A DNA stretch of 64,000 bases, taken from contig JAQWMR010000016.1 in NCBI GenBank assembly GCA_029246685.1, positions 620,001-684,000 on the forward strand. Direction: 5' to 3'. A program made the translations under genes and the position numbers. The notes below the pieces were generated by a model. The model saw only the letters and a program-made list of their open reading frames with translations. It had not been told where the DNA came from and did not search any database. Numbering within the stretch: position 1 is the stretch's first letter; every line of letters begins with the position of its first letter. Below, one piece after another: positions 8,471 to 17,672 of the stretch. Origin of the DNA: Acidimicrobiales bacterium (lineage in GTDB: Bacteria > Actinomycetota > Acidimicrobiia > Acidimicrobiales > Aldehydirespiratoraceae).

Positions 8471-8956
8471 ATGCGCCGCCTTCTCATCGTTATCGCTCTT
8501 CTCGGCGCGTCCTGCGGCGACGCGGTCGACACCACGACGGCTGACCTCGACCAGGAGGCTGCGCCGTTTGTTTGTCCGGTCACCGTGCCGCCCCTGCCGG
8601 GCCTGACGCCCTCGAGCGGTCACCCCCCGACGCCGTCGAGCCCCGACACCGTCTGGTTCGGCACCGACGAGCTGTTCACCGTCCTGCCGATCGATGGGTC
8701 GCATCTCCCCCGTAAGAGCGTCTGGTGGAGCGCAGATTTCGACGTCGATCAGGACGAGACACCGCCGCTCGCGGTCAGCTATCGCCAGCTCGACGGTGAG
8801 GCGATGCACGACCACCCCGCACCCGGCACGAGCGCCTAAACCCCGGAGGAGGGCTGGTTCATGATGAACGGCATCGACCCGGCCGAAGCGGGATGTTGGG
8901 AGATCACCGCAACGTACGGCGACGCATCGCTCAGCTATACTTACGAATCCTCGTAG
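8471..8956 (+). pseudogene. Lipoprotein gene interrupted by an in-frame TAA
   Basis: The frame opens with a lipoprotein signal ([15 protein letters not shown], lipobox LGAS-C at Cys15) and runs 122 residues to a TAA at 8837-8839. The same frame then continues without interruption to a TAG at 8954-8956, encoding [20 protein letters not shown] and a beta-strand ending [17 protein letters not shown]. That tail has the look of the C-terminal strand pair of small extracytoplasmic lipoproteins (Gly-Cys-Trp-Glu-Ile-Thr). The stop is best read as a nonsense change, for example TAC to TAA, between GTSA and TPEEG, or as an assembly error. The function is not recognised. The 3' end overlaps the last codons of truA on the other strand. 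Confidence 0.7.
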
Positions 8957-9693
8957 ATCGCATCCCAGAGCACGAGGCCGTGACCCGGCGCCGGGCTCCC
9001 GACCGCGGCCCGATCCATGGCCTCCAGCGCGGTGGCCATCTCGGCCGGTGCCCGCCGACCCCGGCCGATCTCCACGAACGTGCCGACCAGGCTGCGGACC
9101 ATTGAGTGCGTGAAGGCGTTAGCCGTCACATCGAGAATCGTCAGCTCCTGGTCGAGTCGCCACTCAGCCGAACGGACCCGGCGGATGAAGGATTCGGTGG
9201 GCCGTGACTTGTTCTTCTTCGAGAACGTCGTGAAGTCGTGGGCACCAAGAATGTGCGCCGCAGCGACGTTCATCGCATCCAGATCCAGCGGTTCGCGGAC
9301 GTGCCAACTCCTGTGCCGCGTGAGCGGATCGAGAACCGGCCGATTGTGGATGTGATAGCGGTACGTCCGACCAACGCAGCTGAGACGCGCGTCGAACGTG
9401 GCCGGCGCCTCTTCGACCCGATCGAACGCCATCCCCGGTCCGAGTATGCGGTTAAGAGCTCGGGTGAGGGCGACCGAGTCGAAGTGGTCGGCATCGGCGT
9501 CGAAGCTGACGACCTGAGCGCGGGCGTGCACGCCGCGGTCCGTCCGTCCGGCGCACGCCACCTTCACGCGATGACGGAGCACCTGTGTGAGCGCGTCTTC
9601 GAGCGTCCCTTCGATCGTGCGGACGTCGGTGTTCTTGGCGAACCCGGAGAATCCGGAGCCGTCGTACGCCATACGCATCCGGACCCGCACCAT
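8941..9693 (-). CDS. truA: tRNA pseudouridine(38-40) synthase TruA
   Basis: Isomerises uridines 38-40 in the tRNA anticodon arm. Catalytic Asp is in the [17 protein letters not shown] motif; other family blocks are [33 protein letters not shown] and [16 protein letters not shown]. The start is uncertain. ATG at 9693 gives a 250-aa enzyme of usual length, whereas the frame is open to 9795 and a GTG at about 9750 would add a Pro-rich leader. It sits between rplQ and rplM as in other actinobacteria, but a VOC gene on the opposite strand separates it from rplQ. Confidence 0.93.
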   Translation of the reverse strand: MVRVRMRMAYDGSGFSGFAKNTDVRTIEGTLEDALTQVLRHRVKVACAGRTDRGVHARAQVVSFDADADHFDSVALTRALNRILGPGMAFDRVEEAPATFDARLSCVGRTYRYHIHNRPVLDPLTRHRSWHVREPLDLDAMNVAAAHILGAHDFTTFSKKNKSRPTESFIRRVRSAEWRLDQELTILDVTANAFTHSMVRSLVGTFVEIGRGRRAPAEMATALEAMDRAAVGSPAPGHGLVLWDAIYEDS

Positions 9694-9820
9694 CCCGGCC
9701 GGCGGCGGCGCGGCGTCTCGGGGTTCGAGAGGCGAGAACGGCGGAGGCACTTCGGACACCGAGGCAGGATCGCGTGACCCACGCCGGGCGTACAACCTGT
9801 AGCGGATCTACGATGACGCG

Positions 9821-10183
9821 ATGGGCGACGACCGCCCACCGCTGTGGATCGGCCACATCGCAGCCACCAGCTCTGACCACAAGGCCGCCCACGACTTCTA
9901 CGTGTCTCTCGGCATGCGCAGCATCCTCGTCGCGGACGAGTTCGCTATCACGGAGCTGCGAGGCGGCACGCACCTGCTCTTCCAGCGGGGCGAACCCGAG
10001 CCCGGAGACGCCCCGTTCGATCTCATGGTCGAGGACCTTCCCGCGATCCATGCCACGTGGAGCGCCGCAGGCCACGATGTCTCCGACATCATCGGAGGCG
10101 ACGTCCACAACGTCTTAATTCTCACGGACCCGGACGGCCAACGAGTCGTCGTCTACCACGACCACAGCCAAGGCGTCGTCTGA
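9821..10183 (+). CDS. VOC family protein
   Basis: A 120-aa glyoxalase/dioxygenase-fold protein. It starts IGHIAATSSDHKAAHDFYVS and ends ILTDPDGQRVVVYHDH, the typical metal-ligand strand with a final His/Glu-type residue region. It stands alone on the plus strand between rplQ and truA, so it is an insertion in an otherwise conserved minus-strand order. Its substrate cannot be told. Confidence 0.8.
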   Translation: MGDDRPPLWIGHIAATSSDHKAAHDFYVSLGMRSILVADEFAITELRGGTHLLFQRGEPEPGDAPFDLMVEDLPAIHATWSAAGHDVSDIIGGDVHNVLILTDPDGQRVVVYHDHSQGVV

Positions 10184-10190
10184 AAACGGC

Positions 10191-10215
10191 GAACGCCCGC
10201 CGAAGCGGGGCGTTC
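10191..10215 (-). terminator. Rho-independent terminator after rplQ
   Basis: Perfect 8-bp arms GAACGCCC / GGGCGTTC enclose a short inner pair with a TTCG loop on the minus strand. They are followed by GCCGTTTTC, a modest U-run. It lies 45 bp beyond the rplQ stop and would end the rpoA-rplQ transcript; it may also act for the convergent VOC gene. Confidence 0.7.
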
Positions 10216-10227
10216 GATCAGCGTTCA

Positions 10228-10259
10228 AGTGCAGCGGGGGTCTGACCCCGAGTGCAGCG
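10228..10259. repeat. GGGGTCNGACCCC intergenic repeat, copy 2
   Basis: Core GGGGTCTGACCCC at 10237-10249, flanked by a 9-bp direct repeat AGTGCAGCG on both sides (10228-10236 and 10251-10259). It abuts the stop codon of rplQ, as copy 1 abuts the GlmS-like stop. The flank sequence differs from copy 1 but keeps the form AG-N-TG-N-AGCG or shorter. Confidence 0.85.
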
Positions 10260-10613
10260 TTAGACGAACTCGATGCGGGCCATCGGGGCGTTGTCGCCCG
10301 TACGGGGGTCGAGCTTGATGATGCGCAGGTAGCCGCCGGAACGATCCTCGTAGCGGGGACCGATCTCGTCGAACAGCTTGCTGGCCATCTCGCGATCGCG
10401 AAGGAACTTCACGACCTCGCGGTGGTTGTGAACGCCACCCTTCTTAGCCTTGGTGATCATCTTCTCGGCCACGGGGCGCAGGGCCTTGGCCTTGGCTTCG
10501 GTGGTGGTGATGCCTTCGGCGGCGATCAGTGAGGCGACCAGGTTGGCCATCATGGCCTTCTGGTGCGCCGAGCTACCGCCGAAGCTCTTGCCTTTGCGGG
10601 GACGTGCGGGCAT
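10260..10613 (-). CDS. rplQ: 50S ribosomal protein L17
   Basis: A 117-aa large-subunit protein at the tunnel exit. Signatures are the Gly/Lys-rich start [27 protein letters not shown] and [21 protein letters not shown]. It follows rpoA after one base, so the pair is translationally coupled. Its stop codon joins repeat copy 2. Confidence 0.98.
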   Translation of the reverse strand: MPARPRKGKSFGGSSAHQKAMMANLVASLIAAEGITTTEAKAKALRPVAEKMITKAKKGGVHNHREVVKFLRDREMASKLFDEIGPRYEDRSGGYLRIIKLDPRTGDNAPMARIEFV

Positions 10614-10614
10614 C

Positions 10615-11553
10615 TCAGTCTCGGTTTCGCAGGGTCAGGCCCCGCTCGTCGAGCTTGGCGATGACCTCGTCGAGGCTCTTCTGGCCGAAGTTGGTGATGG
10701 CCAGAAGATCGTCTTCGCTCTTGAGTAGCAGTTCGCCCACGGTGTTGACCTGGGCACGCTTGAGGCAGTTGCGGGGACGCTCGGAAAGCTCGAGGTCCTC
10801 GATGGGAAGGTCCATGTCGGGACCGCCGGTGGCGATCTGCACGGCCTCACCGAGTTCGAGGCCCTGGGGCTCGTCGCTCATCTCCTCGACCAGCTGGACG
10901 AGGGCCCGCAGCGTGCCGCCGGCAGAAGCCAGGGCGTCGCGAGGGGTGATGGAGCCGTCGGTCTCGATCTCCATGACGAGGCGGTCGTAGTCCGTGGACT
11001 GCTCGACACGCGTGGCCTCGACCTCGAACGCGACCCGCCGGACCGGCGAGTAGATCGAGTCGACGGGGATCACACCGATGGTGGTGGAGGTGTTGTTCTT
11101 GTCGGCGGAGACGTAGCCCCGACCGGTCTGAACCGTGATGTCGATGGCGAGACGGCCCTTGCCGTTGACGTTGGCCAACTGCAGATCGCCGTTGAGCACC
11201 TCGACATCGGGGTGAGGCTGGATGTCGCCGGCGACGACTTCCGCGGGACCGCGGGAGTCGAGGCGCAGGGTGACGGGTTCCTCACTGTGCACCGTCAGGA
11301 CGAGGTCCTTCAGGTTCAAGATGATGTCGGTGACGTCCTCCGCAACACCGGTGATGGTGTCGAACTCATGGAGGGCATCATCGAACCGGACCTGCGTGAC
11401 CGCAGCTCCAGGGATCGACGACAGCAGGGTGCGACGGATCGAGTTGCCGATCGTGTGGCCAAAGCCAGGCTCGAGCGGGCCGATGGCAAACCGCTGAAGG
11501 TTGCCTTCGGCCTCGTCGATCGCTTCGACGGTGGGACGCTGGATGACGAGCAT
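10615..11553 (-). CDS. rpoA: RNA polymerase alpha subunit
   Basis: A 312-aa subunit that dimerises to start RNA polymerase assembly. The N-terminal domain carries [21 protein letters not shown], and the C-terminal DNA-binding domain shows [18 protein letters not shown] and [10 protein letters not shown]. Length and both domains are complete. It sits in the canonical rpsM-rpsK-rpsD-rpoA-rplQ order. Confidence 0.99.
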   Translation of the reverse strand: MLVIQRPTVEAIDEAEGNLQRFAIGPLEPGFGHTIGNSIRRTLLSSIPGAAVTQVRFDDALHEFDTITGVAEDVTDIILNLKDLVLTVHSEEPVTLRLDSRGPAEVVAGDIQPHPDVEVLNGDLQLANVNGKGRLAIDITVQTGRGYVSADKNNTSTTIGVIPVDSIYSPVRRVAFEVEATRVEQSTDYDRLVMEIETDGSITPRDALASAGGTLRALVQLVEEMSDEPQGLELGEAVQIATGGPDMDLPIEDLELSERPRNCLKRAQVNTVGELLLKSEDDLLAITNFGQKSLDEVIAKLDERGLTLRNRD

Positions 11554-11565
11554 CGTGTACCTCGA

Positions 11566-12180
11566 CTACTTCGAGTACAGCTCGACGATGAGCTGTTCGC
11601 GGACGGGAATATCGATCTGTTCACGGATCGGGAGTTCACGGATGGTGACCTGAAAGTTCTCGCCGAGTTCGAGCCACGCCGGCGGCGTGCGATCGAGAAC
11701 GTCGGAGTTCCACTGGACCACCGTGAAGTCACGAGCCTTGGGGCGCAGCTCGATGACGTCACCCTTGCGCACGCGATAGCTGGGGATGGTTACCCGGCGA
11801 CCGTTCACATTGACGTGCCCATGGTTGACGAACTGGCGCGACTGCGGGCGGGTAGCTCCCCAGCCGGCGCGGTAGATCACATTGTCGAGCCGGAGCTCGA
11901 GGAAGCGCAGCATGTTCTCACCGGTCACGCCCTGGCGGCGCGAGGACTCGGCGAAGAGGTTGCGGAACTGGCGCTCGGTGAGGCCGTAGGTGAAACGAGC
12001 CTTCTGCTTCTCCTGAAGCTGCATGAGGTACTCGCTCACGGAGCCACGGCGACGTGAACGGCCGTGCTCGCCGGGCGGGTACGGGCGCTTGTCGAGAGCG
12101 ATGGTCTCGCCCTTCGTGCCCCAGATGTTGGTGCCGAGACGGCGCGAGACGCGCGCCTTCGGTCCGGTGTAACGCGACAT
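11566..12180 (-). CDS. rpsD: 30S ribosomal protein S4 (cysteine-free form)
   Basis: A 204-aa primary 16S rRNA-binding protein. It opens with RYTGPKARVSRRLG and has an S4 RNA-binding domain at residues 93-155 (RFLELRLDNVIYRAGWG, SRQFVNHGHVNVNGRRV). No Cys is present, so it is the zinc-independent C-minus type. Three bases separate its start from the rpsK stop. Confidence 0.98.
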   Translation of the reverse strand: MSRYTGPKARVSRRLGTNIWGTKGETIALDKRPYPPGEHGRSRRRGSVSEYLMQLQEKQKARFTYGLTERQFRNLFAESSRRQGVTGENMLRFLELRLDNVIYRAGWGATRPQSRQFVNHGHVNVNGRRVTIPSYRVRKGDVIELRPKARDFTVVQWNSDVLDRTPPAWLELGENFQVTIRELPIREQIDIPVREQLIVELYSK

Positions 12181-12183
12181 TTC

Positions 12184-12582
12184 TCAGACCCTCCGCCGCT
12201 TGACGAGACGGCAACCGTTGTGCGGGATCGGGGTGACGTCTTTGATGCCCGTCACTTCGATGCCCGCGTTCTGCAGCGAACGAATAGCGGTCTCTCGGCC
12301 GGAGCCGGGACCCTTCACCTGCACGTCGACCTTGCGGACGCCGTGCTCCATCGCGCGACGGGCAGCCTGTTCGGCGGCCATCTGCGCGGCGTAGGGGGTG
12401 GACTTGCGTGAGCCCTTGAAGCCCACGTTGCCGGCCGAGGCCCAGGCGATGATGTCGCCCTGCTGATCGGAGATGGCGATGATCGTGTTGTTGAACGACG
12501 ACTTGATGTGGGCGATCCCGTGCGTGACGTTCTTGCGCTCACGCTTGCGGGGCCGACGGCCTCCAGCCTCTGGAGTAGCCAT
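12184..12582 (-). CDS. rpsK: 30S ribosomal protein S11
   Basis: A 132-aa platform protein. Signatures are [35 protein letters not shown] and the end [13 protein letters not shown]. The end usually reads GCRPPKRRRV; the LV replacement is a small local difference. The N-terminus carries about 13 extra Lys/Arg-rich residues. Confidence 0.98.
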   Translation of the reverse strand: MATPEAGGRRPRKRERKNVTHGIAHIKSSFNNTIIAISDQQGDIIAWASAGNVGFKGSRKSTPYAAQMAAEQAARRAMEHGVRKVDVQVKGPGSGRETAIRSLQNAGIEVTGIKDVTPIPHNGCRLVKRRRV

Positions 12583-12613
12583 TACAAGCTGCCTTTCTTG
12601 ACGTTCGCTGCGC

Positions 12614-12991
12614 TCACTTCATGACCTTCTTCTTACCGGCAACGGTCTTCTTGGGACCCTTGCGGGTGCGAGCGTTGGTGTGGGTGCGCTGGCCACGGAC
12701 TGGCAGACCGCGACGGTGGCGGAGGCCCTGGTAGCAGCCGATCTCCATCTTGCGCTTGATGTCCTGGCTGACCTCACGACGCAGGTCACCCTCGACCTGG
12801 AGGTCGGCGTCGATGAAGCCGCGGATCTTTGCGACCTCGTCGTCGGTGAGATCACGAACACGAGTAGTGGGGTCGATACCGGTCGCCTCGCAGATGATGC
12901 CTGCAGTGGTGTCGCCGATGCCGTAGATGTAGGTGAGCGAGATCCCGATCTGCTTTTCGCGGGGGATGTCGACGCCGCTTATGCGTGCCAT
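12614..12991 (-). CDS. rpsM: 30S ribosomal protein S13
   Basis: A 125-aa subunit-head protein with start [19 protein letters not shown], helix-two-turn-helix region [12 protein letters not shown] and the basic tail [18 protein letters not shown]. It follows rpmJ by one base. Confidence 0.98.
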   Translation of the reverse strand: MARISGVDIPREKQIGISLTYIYGIGDTTAGIICEATGIDPTTRVRDLTDDEVAKIRGFIDADLQVEGDLRREVSQDIKRKMEIGCYQGLRHRRGLPVRGQRTHTNARTRKGPKKTVAGKKKVMK

Positions 12992-12992
12992 T

Positions 12993-13106
12993 TCAGCCTT
13001 GCCTCTGCTTGTGACGCGGGTTCTCGCAGATGACCATGACGCGGCCGTGGCGACGAATCACCTTGCACTTGTCACAGATCTTCTTGACGGAGGGACGAAC
13101 TTTCAT
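12993..13106 (-). CDS. rpmJ: 50S ribosomal protein L36 (zinc-binding form)
   Basis: A 37-aa protein, [20 protein letters not shown] at the start and [10 protein letters not shown] at the end. The zinc ribbon is intact: Cys11, Cys14, Cys27 and His32 (C-x2-C-x12-C-x4-H). It is too short for ordinary ORF calling but unmistakable between infA and rpsM. Confidence 0.97.
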   Translation of the reverse strand: MKVRPSVKKICDKCKVIRRHGRVMVICENPRHKQRQG

Positions 13107-13115
13107 GAATACGAG

Positions 13116-13355
13116 CTACTTGTATCGATAGGTGATCCGACCTCGTTGGAGGTCGTACGGAGTGAGTTCAACCTGGACTTTGTCGCCAGGGAGGATGCGG
13201 ATGTAGTGCATGCGCATTTTGCCGCTGATGTGCGCGAGCACGTCATGGCCGTTCTCCAATTCCACACGAAACATGGCATTGGGGAGCGACTCGGTGACCG
13301 TCCCTTCCAGAACGATTGCATCTTCCTTTGGCTTTGCGATGACGAAATCCTTCAT
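13116..13355 (-). CDS. infA: Translation initiation factor IF-1
   Basis: A 79-aa OB-fold protein that occupies the ribosomal A site during initiation. The family core [20 protein letters not shown] and [15 protein letters not shown] is intact, with a slightly longer N-terminus ([16 protein letters not shown]) than the usual 72-73 residues. Start chosen at ATG 13355; the frame is open to an ATG at 13382 that lies inside a hairpin. No Shine-Dalgarno is evident for either. The methionine aminopeptidase gene often found between adk and infA is absent. Confidence 0.95.
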   Translation of the reverse strand: MKDFVIAKPKEDAIVLEGTVTESLPNAMFRVELENGHDVLAHISGKMRMHYIRILPGDKVQVELTPYDLQRGRITYRYK

Positions 13356-13362
13356 GGTGGCG

Positions 13363-13381
13363 TGCGAGCAGCTTGCTCGCA
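13363..13381 (-). promoter_or_regulatory. Leader hairpin upstream of infA
   Basis: Perfect 8-bp inverted repeat TGCGAGCA / TGCTCGCA with a 3-nt loop, ending 7 nt before the infA ATG. It occupies the place where a ribosome-binding site would sit, so it may control infA translation. Confidence 0.45.
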
Positions 13382-13417
13382 TGCAAAAGTTGGCCAGGCA
13401 GGCCAGGCCAGCGGTCT

Positions 13418-13446
13418 ACGCTATCGGGCTCGCGGGGGGCGTCCAA
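13418..13446 (-). promoter_or_regulatory. Predicted promoter of the infA-rpmJ-rpsM-rpsK-rpsD-rpoA unit
   Basis: On the minus strand, -35 TTGGAC (13446-13441), 17-nt spacer, -10 TAGCGT (13423-13418). It lies in the 103-bp adk-infA gap, about 55 nt before infA, and would separate the alpha operon from the spc operon. Confidence 0.5.
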
Positions 13447-13458
13447 CCCGCCCGAGCA

Positions 13459-14028
13459 TCACTGCGAAACCTTGTCGATGGCCGCCGAGAGGCGGCCGAA
13501 GACATCCTCTTCGGACCCGACACCGTCGATCGTCGCGAGGAGATCTCGCGCCGCGAACCAGTCGAGCAATGGGGCGGTCTGTTCTTCGTACAGCGAGAGC
13601 CGCTTGTCGATGGCTTCCGGGGTGTCGTCTTCGCGGCCCCGAGCCACCATGCGCTCACGCACGATGTCGACCGCGACCTCGAGGTTGACGGCGAGATCGA
13701 TCGCAACTCCCTGGTCGGCGCCGATGCGCTCGAGCGCATCGGCCTGGTCTGAAGTGCGGGGAAACCCGTCGAGCAGCACACCGTTGGCCATGATGTCGTC
13801 GGCGGCGAGACGCTCCGCGACGATGCCGTTCATGATGTCGTCGCCGACGAGCCCGCCGGACTTCATCACTGCGTCGGCCTGTTGACCGAGCTCGGTACCC
13901 GCGGCAACAGCGGCGCGCAGCATATCGCCGGTGGAGATGTGGATGCAGCCGAAGGACTCGGAGATCCGGATCGCCTGAGTTCCTTTGCCCGAGCCCTGGC
14001 GGCCGAGGATCACCAATCGAAGTGCCAT
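13459..14028 (-). CDS. adk: Adenylate kinase
   Basis: Catalyses ATP + AMP to 2 ADP. The 189-aa protein has the P-loop GRQGSGKGTQ (residues 8-17), the AMP-site motif HISTGDMLRAAV and the signature GVLLDGFPRTSDQA. The LID is the short form (ARGREDDTPEAIDKRLSLYEE), with no zinc-binding Cys. It follows secY after 4 bases, the conserved secY-adk pair. Confidence 0.98.
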   Translation of the reverse strand: MALRLVILGRQGSGKGTQAIRISESFGCIHISTGDMLRAAVAAGTELGQQADAVMKSGGLVGDDIMNGIVAERLAADDIMANGVLLDGFPRTSDQADALERIGADQGVAIDLAVNLEVAVDIVRERMVARGREDDTPEAIDKRLSLYEEQTAPLLDWFAARDLLATIDGVGSEEDVFGRLSAAIDKVSQ

Positions 14029-14032
14029 GGCG

Positions 14033-15358
14033 CTACTTGAGGAACCCTTCGTAGTTGCGCATCATCAGCTGACTGTCGATCTGCTTCATCGTCTCGAGGG
14101 CCACACCGGACGCGATCAACAGCGAGATGCCGCCGAAGGCAAAGCCACCGGCGCCACCACCGTGACCCGTGCCGCTGGAGTCGAGTGTGTTGTTGATGAT
14201 GATCGACGGCACCAACGCGACGGCAGCGATGAACATCGCGCCAGGGAAGGTGATGCGAGACAGGATCTTGGCGAGGTAGCGCTCGGTCTGCGGACCGGGC
14301 CGGATGCCGGGGATGAAGCCGCCCTGCTTACGGATCGTGTCGGCCTGCTTGGCGGGATCGAAGGAGATCGCCGTGTAGAAGTACGCGAAGCCCACGATCA
14401 GAAGACCAAAGAAGATCAGGTAGGTGATCGCGGCCGGGTTCGCCAGGTTGTTGTCGACCCAGCTCTGCACCGAGCCACCCCACCCCTCGTTGGGTAAGGC
14501 GACAGCGATGAGGTTCGGCAGATAGAGAACCGAGCTGGCGAAGATGATCGGGATCACGCCGGACTGGTTGACCTTCAACGGGATGTAGGTGGACTGGCCG
14601 CCGTACATGCGCCGGCCGACGACCCGTTTGGCGAACTGGACCGGGATGCGGCGCTGACCCTGCTCGACGAACACGATCGCGACGAGCAGCAGAACGGCGA
14701 CGAAGATCAGTGCGATCAGCGGACCCGAGCCGTTCTCGGCCTGCACCAGGGCGCCCTGGGCGGGGAGGCTCGACACGACACTGGTGAAGATGAGCAGCGA
14801 CATGCCATTGCCGATGCCCCGCTGCGTGATGAGCTCGCCCATCCACATCAGCAGCGCCGTGCCGCTGGTGAGGGTGAGGACCACCACGAAGACGGTCCAG
14901 GCGTTGAAGTCGGGCAGAAGGTCGAAGCCCTCGCCGACGATGCCACCGTTGTGGAACAGGAAGGCGAACGAGGTCGACTGTACGACCGCGATGGACACGG
15001 TGAGGTACCGCGTCCACTGCGTGATCTTGCGCTGACCAACGGCGCCCTGCTGCTGCCATTGTTCGATCTTAGGAATCACGACGCCAAGGATCTGCATGAT
15101 GATCGACGAGGTGATGTACGGCATGATGCCCAGCGCGAAAATCGCGAACTGGGTGAGGGCGCCACCGGAGAACAGCTGCATGTAGCCGAGAAGGCCGGAC
15201 TGGTTGGCCTGGTCGCGCAGCCCCTGCACAGCCTCGATGTCGACACCCGGCGCCGGGATGAACGACCCGAGCCGATACAGGCCGATCATGGCCAGGGTGA
15301 AGATGATCTTGTTCCGCAGGTCGGCGACCCGGAACATGTTCAAAACCCGTGTGAGCAC
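14033..15358 (-). CDS. secY: Protein translocase subunit SecY
   Basis: A 441-aa core of the Sec channel, about ten membrane segments. Conserved parts include LYRLGSFIPAPGV in the first segment region, the plug/TM2 stretch LFSGGALTQFAIFALGIMPY, and QRRIPVQFAKRVVG and FIPGIRPGPQTERYL in cytoplasmic loops that contact SecA/ribosome. The GTG at 15358 is taken as start (VLTRVLNMFRVADLRNKI); an internal ATG at 15337 is less typical. It is preceded by three tandem Shine-Dalgarno-like repeats. Confidence 0.97.
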   Translation of the reverse strand: MLTRVLNMFRVADLRNKIIFTLAMIGLYRLGSFIPAPGVDIEAVQGLRDQANQSGLLGYMQLFSGGALTQFAIFALGIMPYITSSIIMQILGVVIPKIEQWQQQGAVGQRKITQWTRYLTVSIAVVQSTSFAFLFHNGGIVGEGFDLLPDFNAWTVFVVVLTLTSGTALLMWMGELITQRGIGNGMSLLIFTSVVSSLPAQGALVQAENGSGPLIALIFVAVLLLVAIVFVEQGQRRIPVQFAKRVVGRRMYGGQSTYIPLKVNQSGVIPIIFASSVLYLPNLIAVALPNEGWGGSVQSWVDNNLANPAAITYLIFFGLLIVGFAYFYTAISFDPAKQADTIRKQGGFIPGIRPGPQTERYLAKILSRITFPGAMFIAAVALVPSIIINNTLDSSGTGHGGGAGGFAFGGISLLIASGVALETMKQIDSQLMMRNYEGFLK

Positions 15359-15364
15359 TGTGAG

Positions 15365-15398
15365 TCCTACCCCGTGTCTCCTACCCCGGCTCTCCTAC
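15365..15398 (-). repeat. Three 14-bp tandem repeats with SD-like cores before secY
   Basis: On the minus strand GTAGGA occurs three times at exact 14-bp spacing (15398-15393, 15384-15379, 15370-15365) in the 53-bp rplO-secY spacer. Each is close to an SD core; the last lies 6 nt before the secY GTG. This may be a strengthened or regulated ribosome-binding region. Confidence 0.6.
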
Positions 15399-15411
15399 AC
15401 GGAGAGAGGGA

Positions 15412-15909
15412 TCAGCGGTTGGTGTGTTGGTTGAAGCTTCCGTGCGGAGGACGACGATCGCCCCACGGCAGCGGCAGGGTTTCGACACTACCTCCGGCGC
15501 CAGTGATAGCTGCCTCAGCAGACTTCGAGAACCCGTGGGCCTTCACCGTCAGCGCCTTGGTCACGTCACCGCGGCCGAGGATCTTCACGAGCGAGCCCTT
15601 CGAGATGAGGCCGCGCTCCAGGAGGACCTCCGGAGAGATCTCGGTGAGCCCGGTCTCCTCGAGGGTGTCGAGGTTGACGCCCTGGTACTCCACCCGGAAC
15701 GGGTTGGTGAAGCCACGGAGCTTCGGGATGCGTTGCAAGAGCGGCATCTGGCCACCCTCGAAACCGATGGGCACGGTGTTGCGGGCGCGTTGACCCTTGG
15801 TGCCGCGGCCTGCGGTCTTGCCGCCCTTGCCGCCGATACCACGGGCCTTGCGCTTGCCGCGCCGGTTCGAGCCGTCAGCCGGCTCGAGATCGTGAAGTTT
15901 GATAGCCAT
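15412..15909 (-). CDS. rplO: 50S ribosomal protein L15
   Basis: A 165-aa protein with the Gly/Arg/Lys-rich N-terminal arm [20 protein letters not shown], then [17 protein letters not shown]. It is slightly longer than usual (about 145-150) because of a basic C-terminal end, [21 protein letters not shown] overlaps the rpmD stop by one base (TGATG). Confidence 0.97.
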   Translation of the reverse strand: MAIKLHDLEPADGSNRRGKRKARGIGGKGGKTAGRGTKGQRARNTVPIGFEGGQMPLLQRIPKLRGFTNPFRVEYQGVNLDTLEETGLTEISPEVLLERGLISKGSLVKILGRGDVTKALTVKAHGFSKSAEAAITGAGGSVETLPLPWGDRRPPHGSFNQHTNR

Positions 15910-16103
15910 CAGTCGACCTCTTCTGTGCCGTCTTCAACGGTAATGAGATGAGGAACCCGGGCAATCATGCCGCGCACCACGGGACCGTCTTCGATCTCAT
16001 TGGTACGGCCGATGCCCCGCAGCCCGAGGGCGCGAAGGGTGGCTCGCTGCTTCGGCTTCGTACCGATTGCAGAACGGACCTGGGTGACCTTGATCGTCGC
16101 CAT
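15909..16103 (-). CDS. rpmD: 50S ribosomal protein L30
   Basis: A 64-aa ferredoxin-like protein: [20 protein letters not shown], then [20 protein letters not shown]. Start ATG 16103 overlaps the rpsE stop (TGATG); the longer open frame to 16172 runs into rpsE and is rejected. Confidence 0.96.
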   Translation of the reverse strand: MATIKVTQVRSAIGTKPKQRATLRALGLRGIGRTNEIEDGPVVRGMIARVPHLITVEDGTEEVD

Positions 16104-16705
16104 CACGACACCTCGGACGGAGCGGCAGGCTCCTCGGATGCGTCGCGCTCGCTCTCCTTGTAGGCGGCCCACAGGCCGGCCGGGAGGAACTCGTCGGGAT
16201 CGAGGCCACGCAGGCGTGCGATCTCGTCGGGACGACGAAGACCGCGCAGGCCGTTGATGGTCGCACGGGCGACGTTGATGTGGTTCGGTGAGCCGAGCGA
16301 CTTGCAGAGCACGTCGTGGATGCCGGCCTCTTCGAGGATGGCGCGCGCGGCGCCACCGGCGATCACACCGGTACCAGGGGCGGCAGGCTTGAGCATGACG
16401 CGACCTGCACCCATCTCACCGATCGTCTCGTGGACGATCGTGGAGCCGGCCATCGGCACGGCGAACAGGTTGCGGCGAGCCTCTTCGGTGCCCTTCTGGA
16501 TCGCCAGCGGCACCTCCTTGGCCTTGCCGTAGCCCAGACCGACCTTGCCAGCGCCGTCGCCGATCACCACGAGCGCGGTGAAGCTGAAGCGACGACCACC
16601 CTTGACGACCTTGGCCACACGGTTGATGTTGATGACCCGCGACTCGCGCAGGCCTTCACCTCCGTCGCGTGGGTTCGGCTCTCGTTCACGGTTTCCGTAG
16701 GACAT
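16103..16705 (-). CDS. rpsE: 30S ribosomal protein S5
   Basis: A 200-aa protein of the decoding-fidelity region. The dsRNA-binding-like domain has [20 protein letters not shown] and [16 protein letters not shown]; the second domain has [19 protein letters not shown] and [15 protein letters not shown] short acidic C-terminal tail follows. Its stop overlaps rpmD and its start overlaps the rplR stop. Confidence 0.98.
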   Translation of the reverse strand: MSYGNREREPNPRDGGEGLRESRVININRVAKVVKGGRRFSFTALVVIGDGAGKVGLGYGKAKEVPLAIQKGTEEARRNLFAVPMAGSTIVHETIGEMGAGRVMLKPAAPGTGVIAGGAARAILEEAGIHDVLCKSLGSPNHINVARATINGLRGLRRPDEIARLRGLDPDEFLPAGLWAAYKESERDASEEPAAPSEVS

Positions 16706-17070
16706 CAGAACTTCAATCCTCCCTCACGGGCTGCGTCGGCGAGCGCCGCAACCCGGCCGTGGTAGCGGAAGCCACCACGATCGAATACCACCGTGTCGAC
16801 ACCGGCCGCCTTGGCCCGCTCAGCGAGGAGCGTGCCGCACTTGCCGGCCGCGTCGACGTTGCCGTTCTGGTCGGCCCGCAGGGCCGATTCGGTGGTGGAT
16901 GCCGCGGCAAGTGTGACGCCCGAAAGGTCGTCGATCACCTGCGCGGAGATGTGCTTGTTGGACCGGTACACCGCGAGACGGGGCTGCGCGGCAGTGCCGC
17001 GCATCGTCTTGCGGATCCGGTAGTGGCGCCGGACACGGTCCTGGCGACGCTTTTTCGCGGTGTAGGCCAT
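16705..17070 (-). CDS. rplR: 50S ribosomal protein L18
   Basis: A 121-aa 5S rRNA-binding protein: [36 protein letters not shown], and the end [23 protein letters not shown] 17070 overlaps the rplF stop (TAATG); the frame open to 17157 lies in rplF. Confidence 0.97.
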   Translation of the reverse strand: MAYTAKKRRQDRVRRHYRIRKTMRGTAAQPRLAVYRSNKHISAQVIDDLSGVTLAAASTTESALRADQNGNVDAAGKCGTLLAERAKAAGVDTVVFDRGGFRYHGRVAALADAAREGGLKF

Positions 17071-17609
17071 TACTTGGCTGCCTTTCCGGCCTTGCGGATG
17101 ACACGCTCGTCCACGTAGCGGATTCCCTTGCCCTTGTAGGGCTCGGGCTTGCGCCACTTGCGGATGTCGGCGGCCACCTGGCCCACCAGCTGCTTGTCGA
17201 TCCCCTTCACGAAGATCTGCGTCTGCTGGGGCACGTCGAACTCGATGCCCGCGGGGGCCTCGATGTTCACGGGGTGGCTGAAGCCGAGCGCGAGCTCGAG
17301 CTTGTCGCTTCCCTTGGCGGTGGCTCGATAGCCGACGCCTTGAATCTGGAGTTCCTTCACGAAGCCCTCGGTGACACCCACGATCATGTTCTGGATCAGG
17401 GTGCGGGAGAGTCCGTGGAACGACTTGGCTGTACCGGAGTCGTCAGGGCGCTCGACGATGATCATGCCCTCGTCCTCGCGAGCTGTGATACCGCCCGTGA
17501 GGGTCTGGGACAGTTCGCCCTTCGACCCCTTGATGGTGACGGTGCCACCGGAGATCGAAACGTCGACGCCGCTCGGGATGGTGATCGGTGCGCTACCAAC
17601 TCGGCTCAT
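17070..17609 (-). CDS. rplF: 50S ribosomal protein L6
   Basis: A 179-aa protein with two homologous domains. The first opens [16 protein letters not shown]; the second carries [20 protein letters not shown] and the family end [20 protein letters not shown]. It lies 63 bp after rpsH, the largest gap within this part of the operon. Confidence 0.98.
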   Translation of the reverse strand: MSRVGSAPITIPSGVDVSISGGTVTIKGSKGELSQTLTGGITAREDEGMIIVERPDDSGTAKSFHGLSRTLIQNMIVGVTEGFVKELQIQGVGYRATAKGSDKLELALGFSHPVNIEAPAGIEFDVPQQTQIFVKGIDKQLVGQVAADIRKWRKPEPYKGKGIRYVDERVIRKAGKAAK

Positions 17610-17672
17610 CGTTGTCGCCTCGCCTTCGGCTCGGGAAGCGCTTGGTACATGCGGTTCATCAGAGTCACCTCG

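Noticed and set aside
8348..8815. N-terminal extension of L13
   Set aside because: The extension is not L13-like and covers the promoter and the antisense lipoprotein frame.
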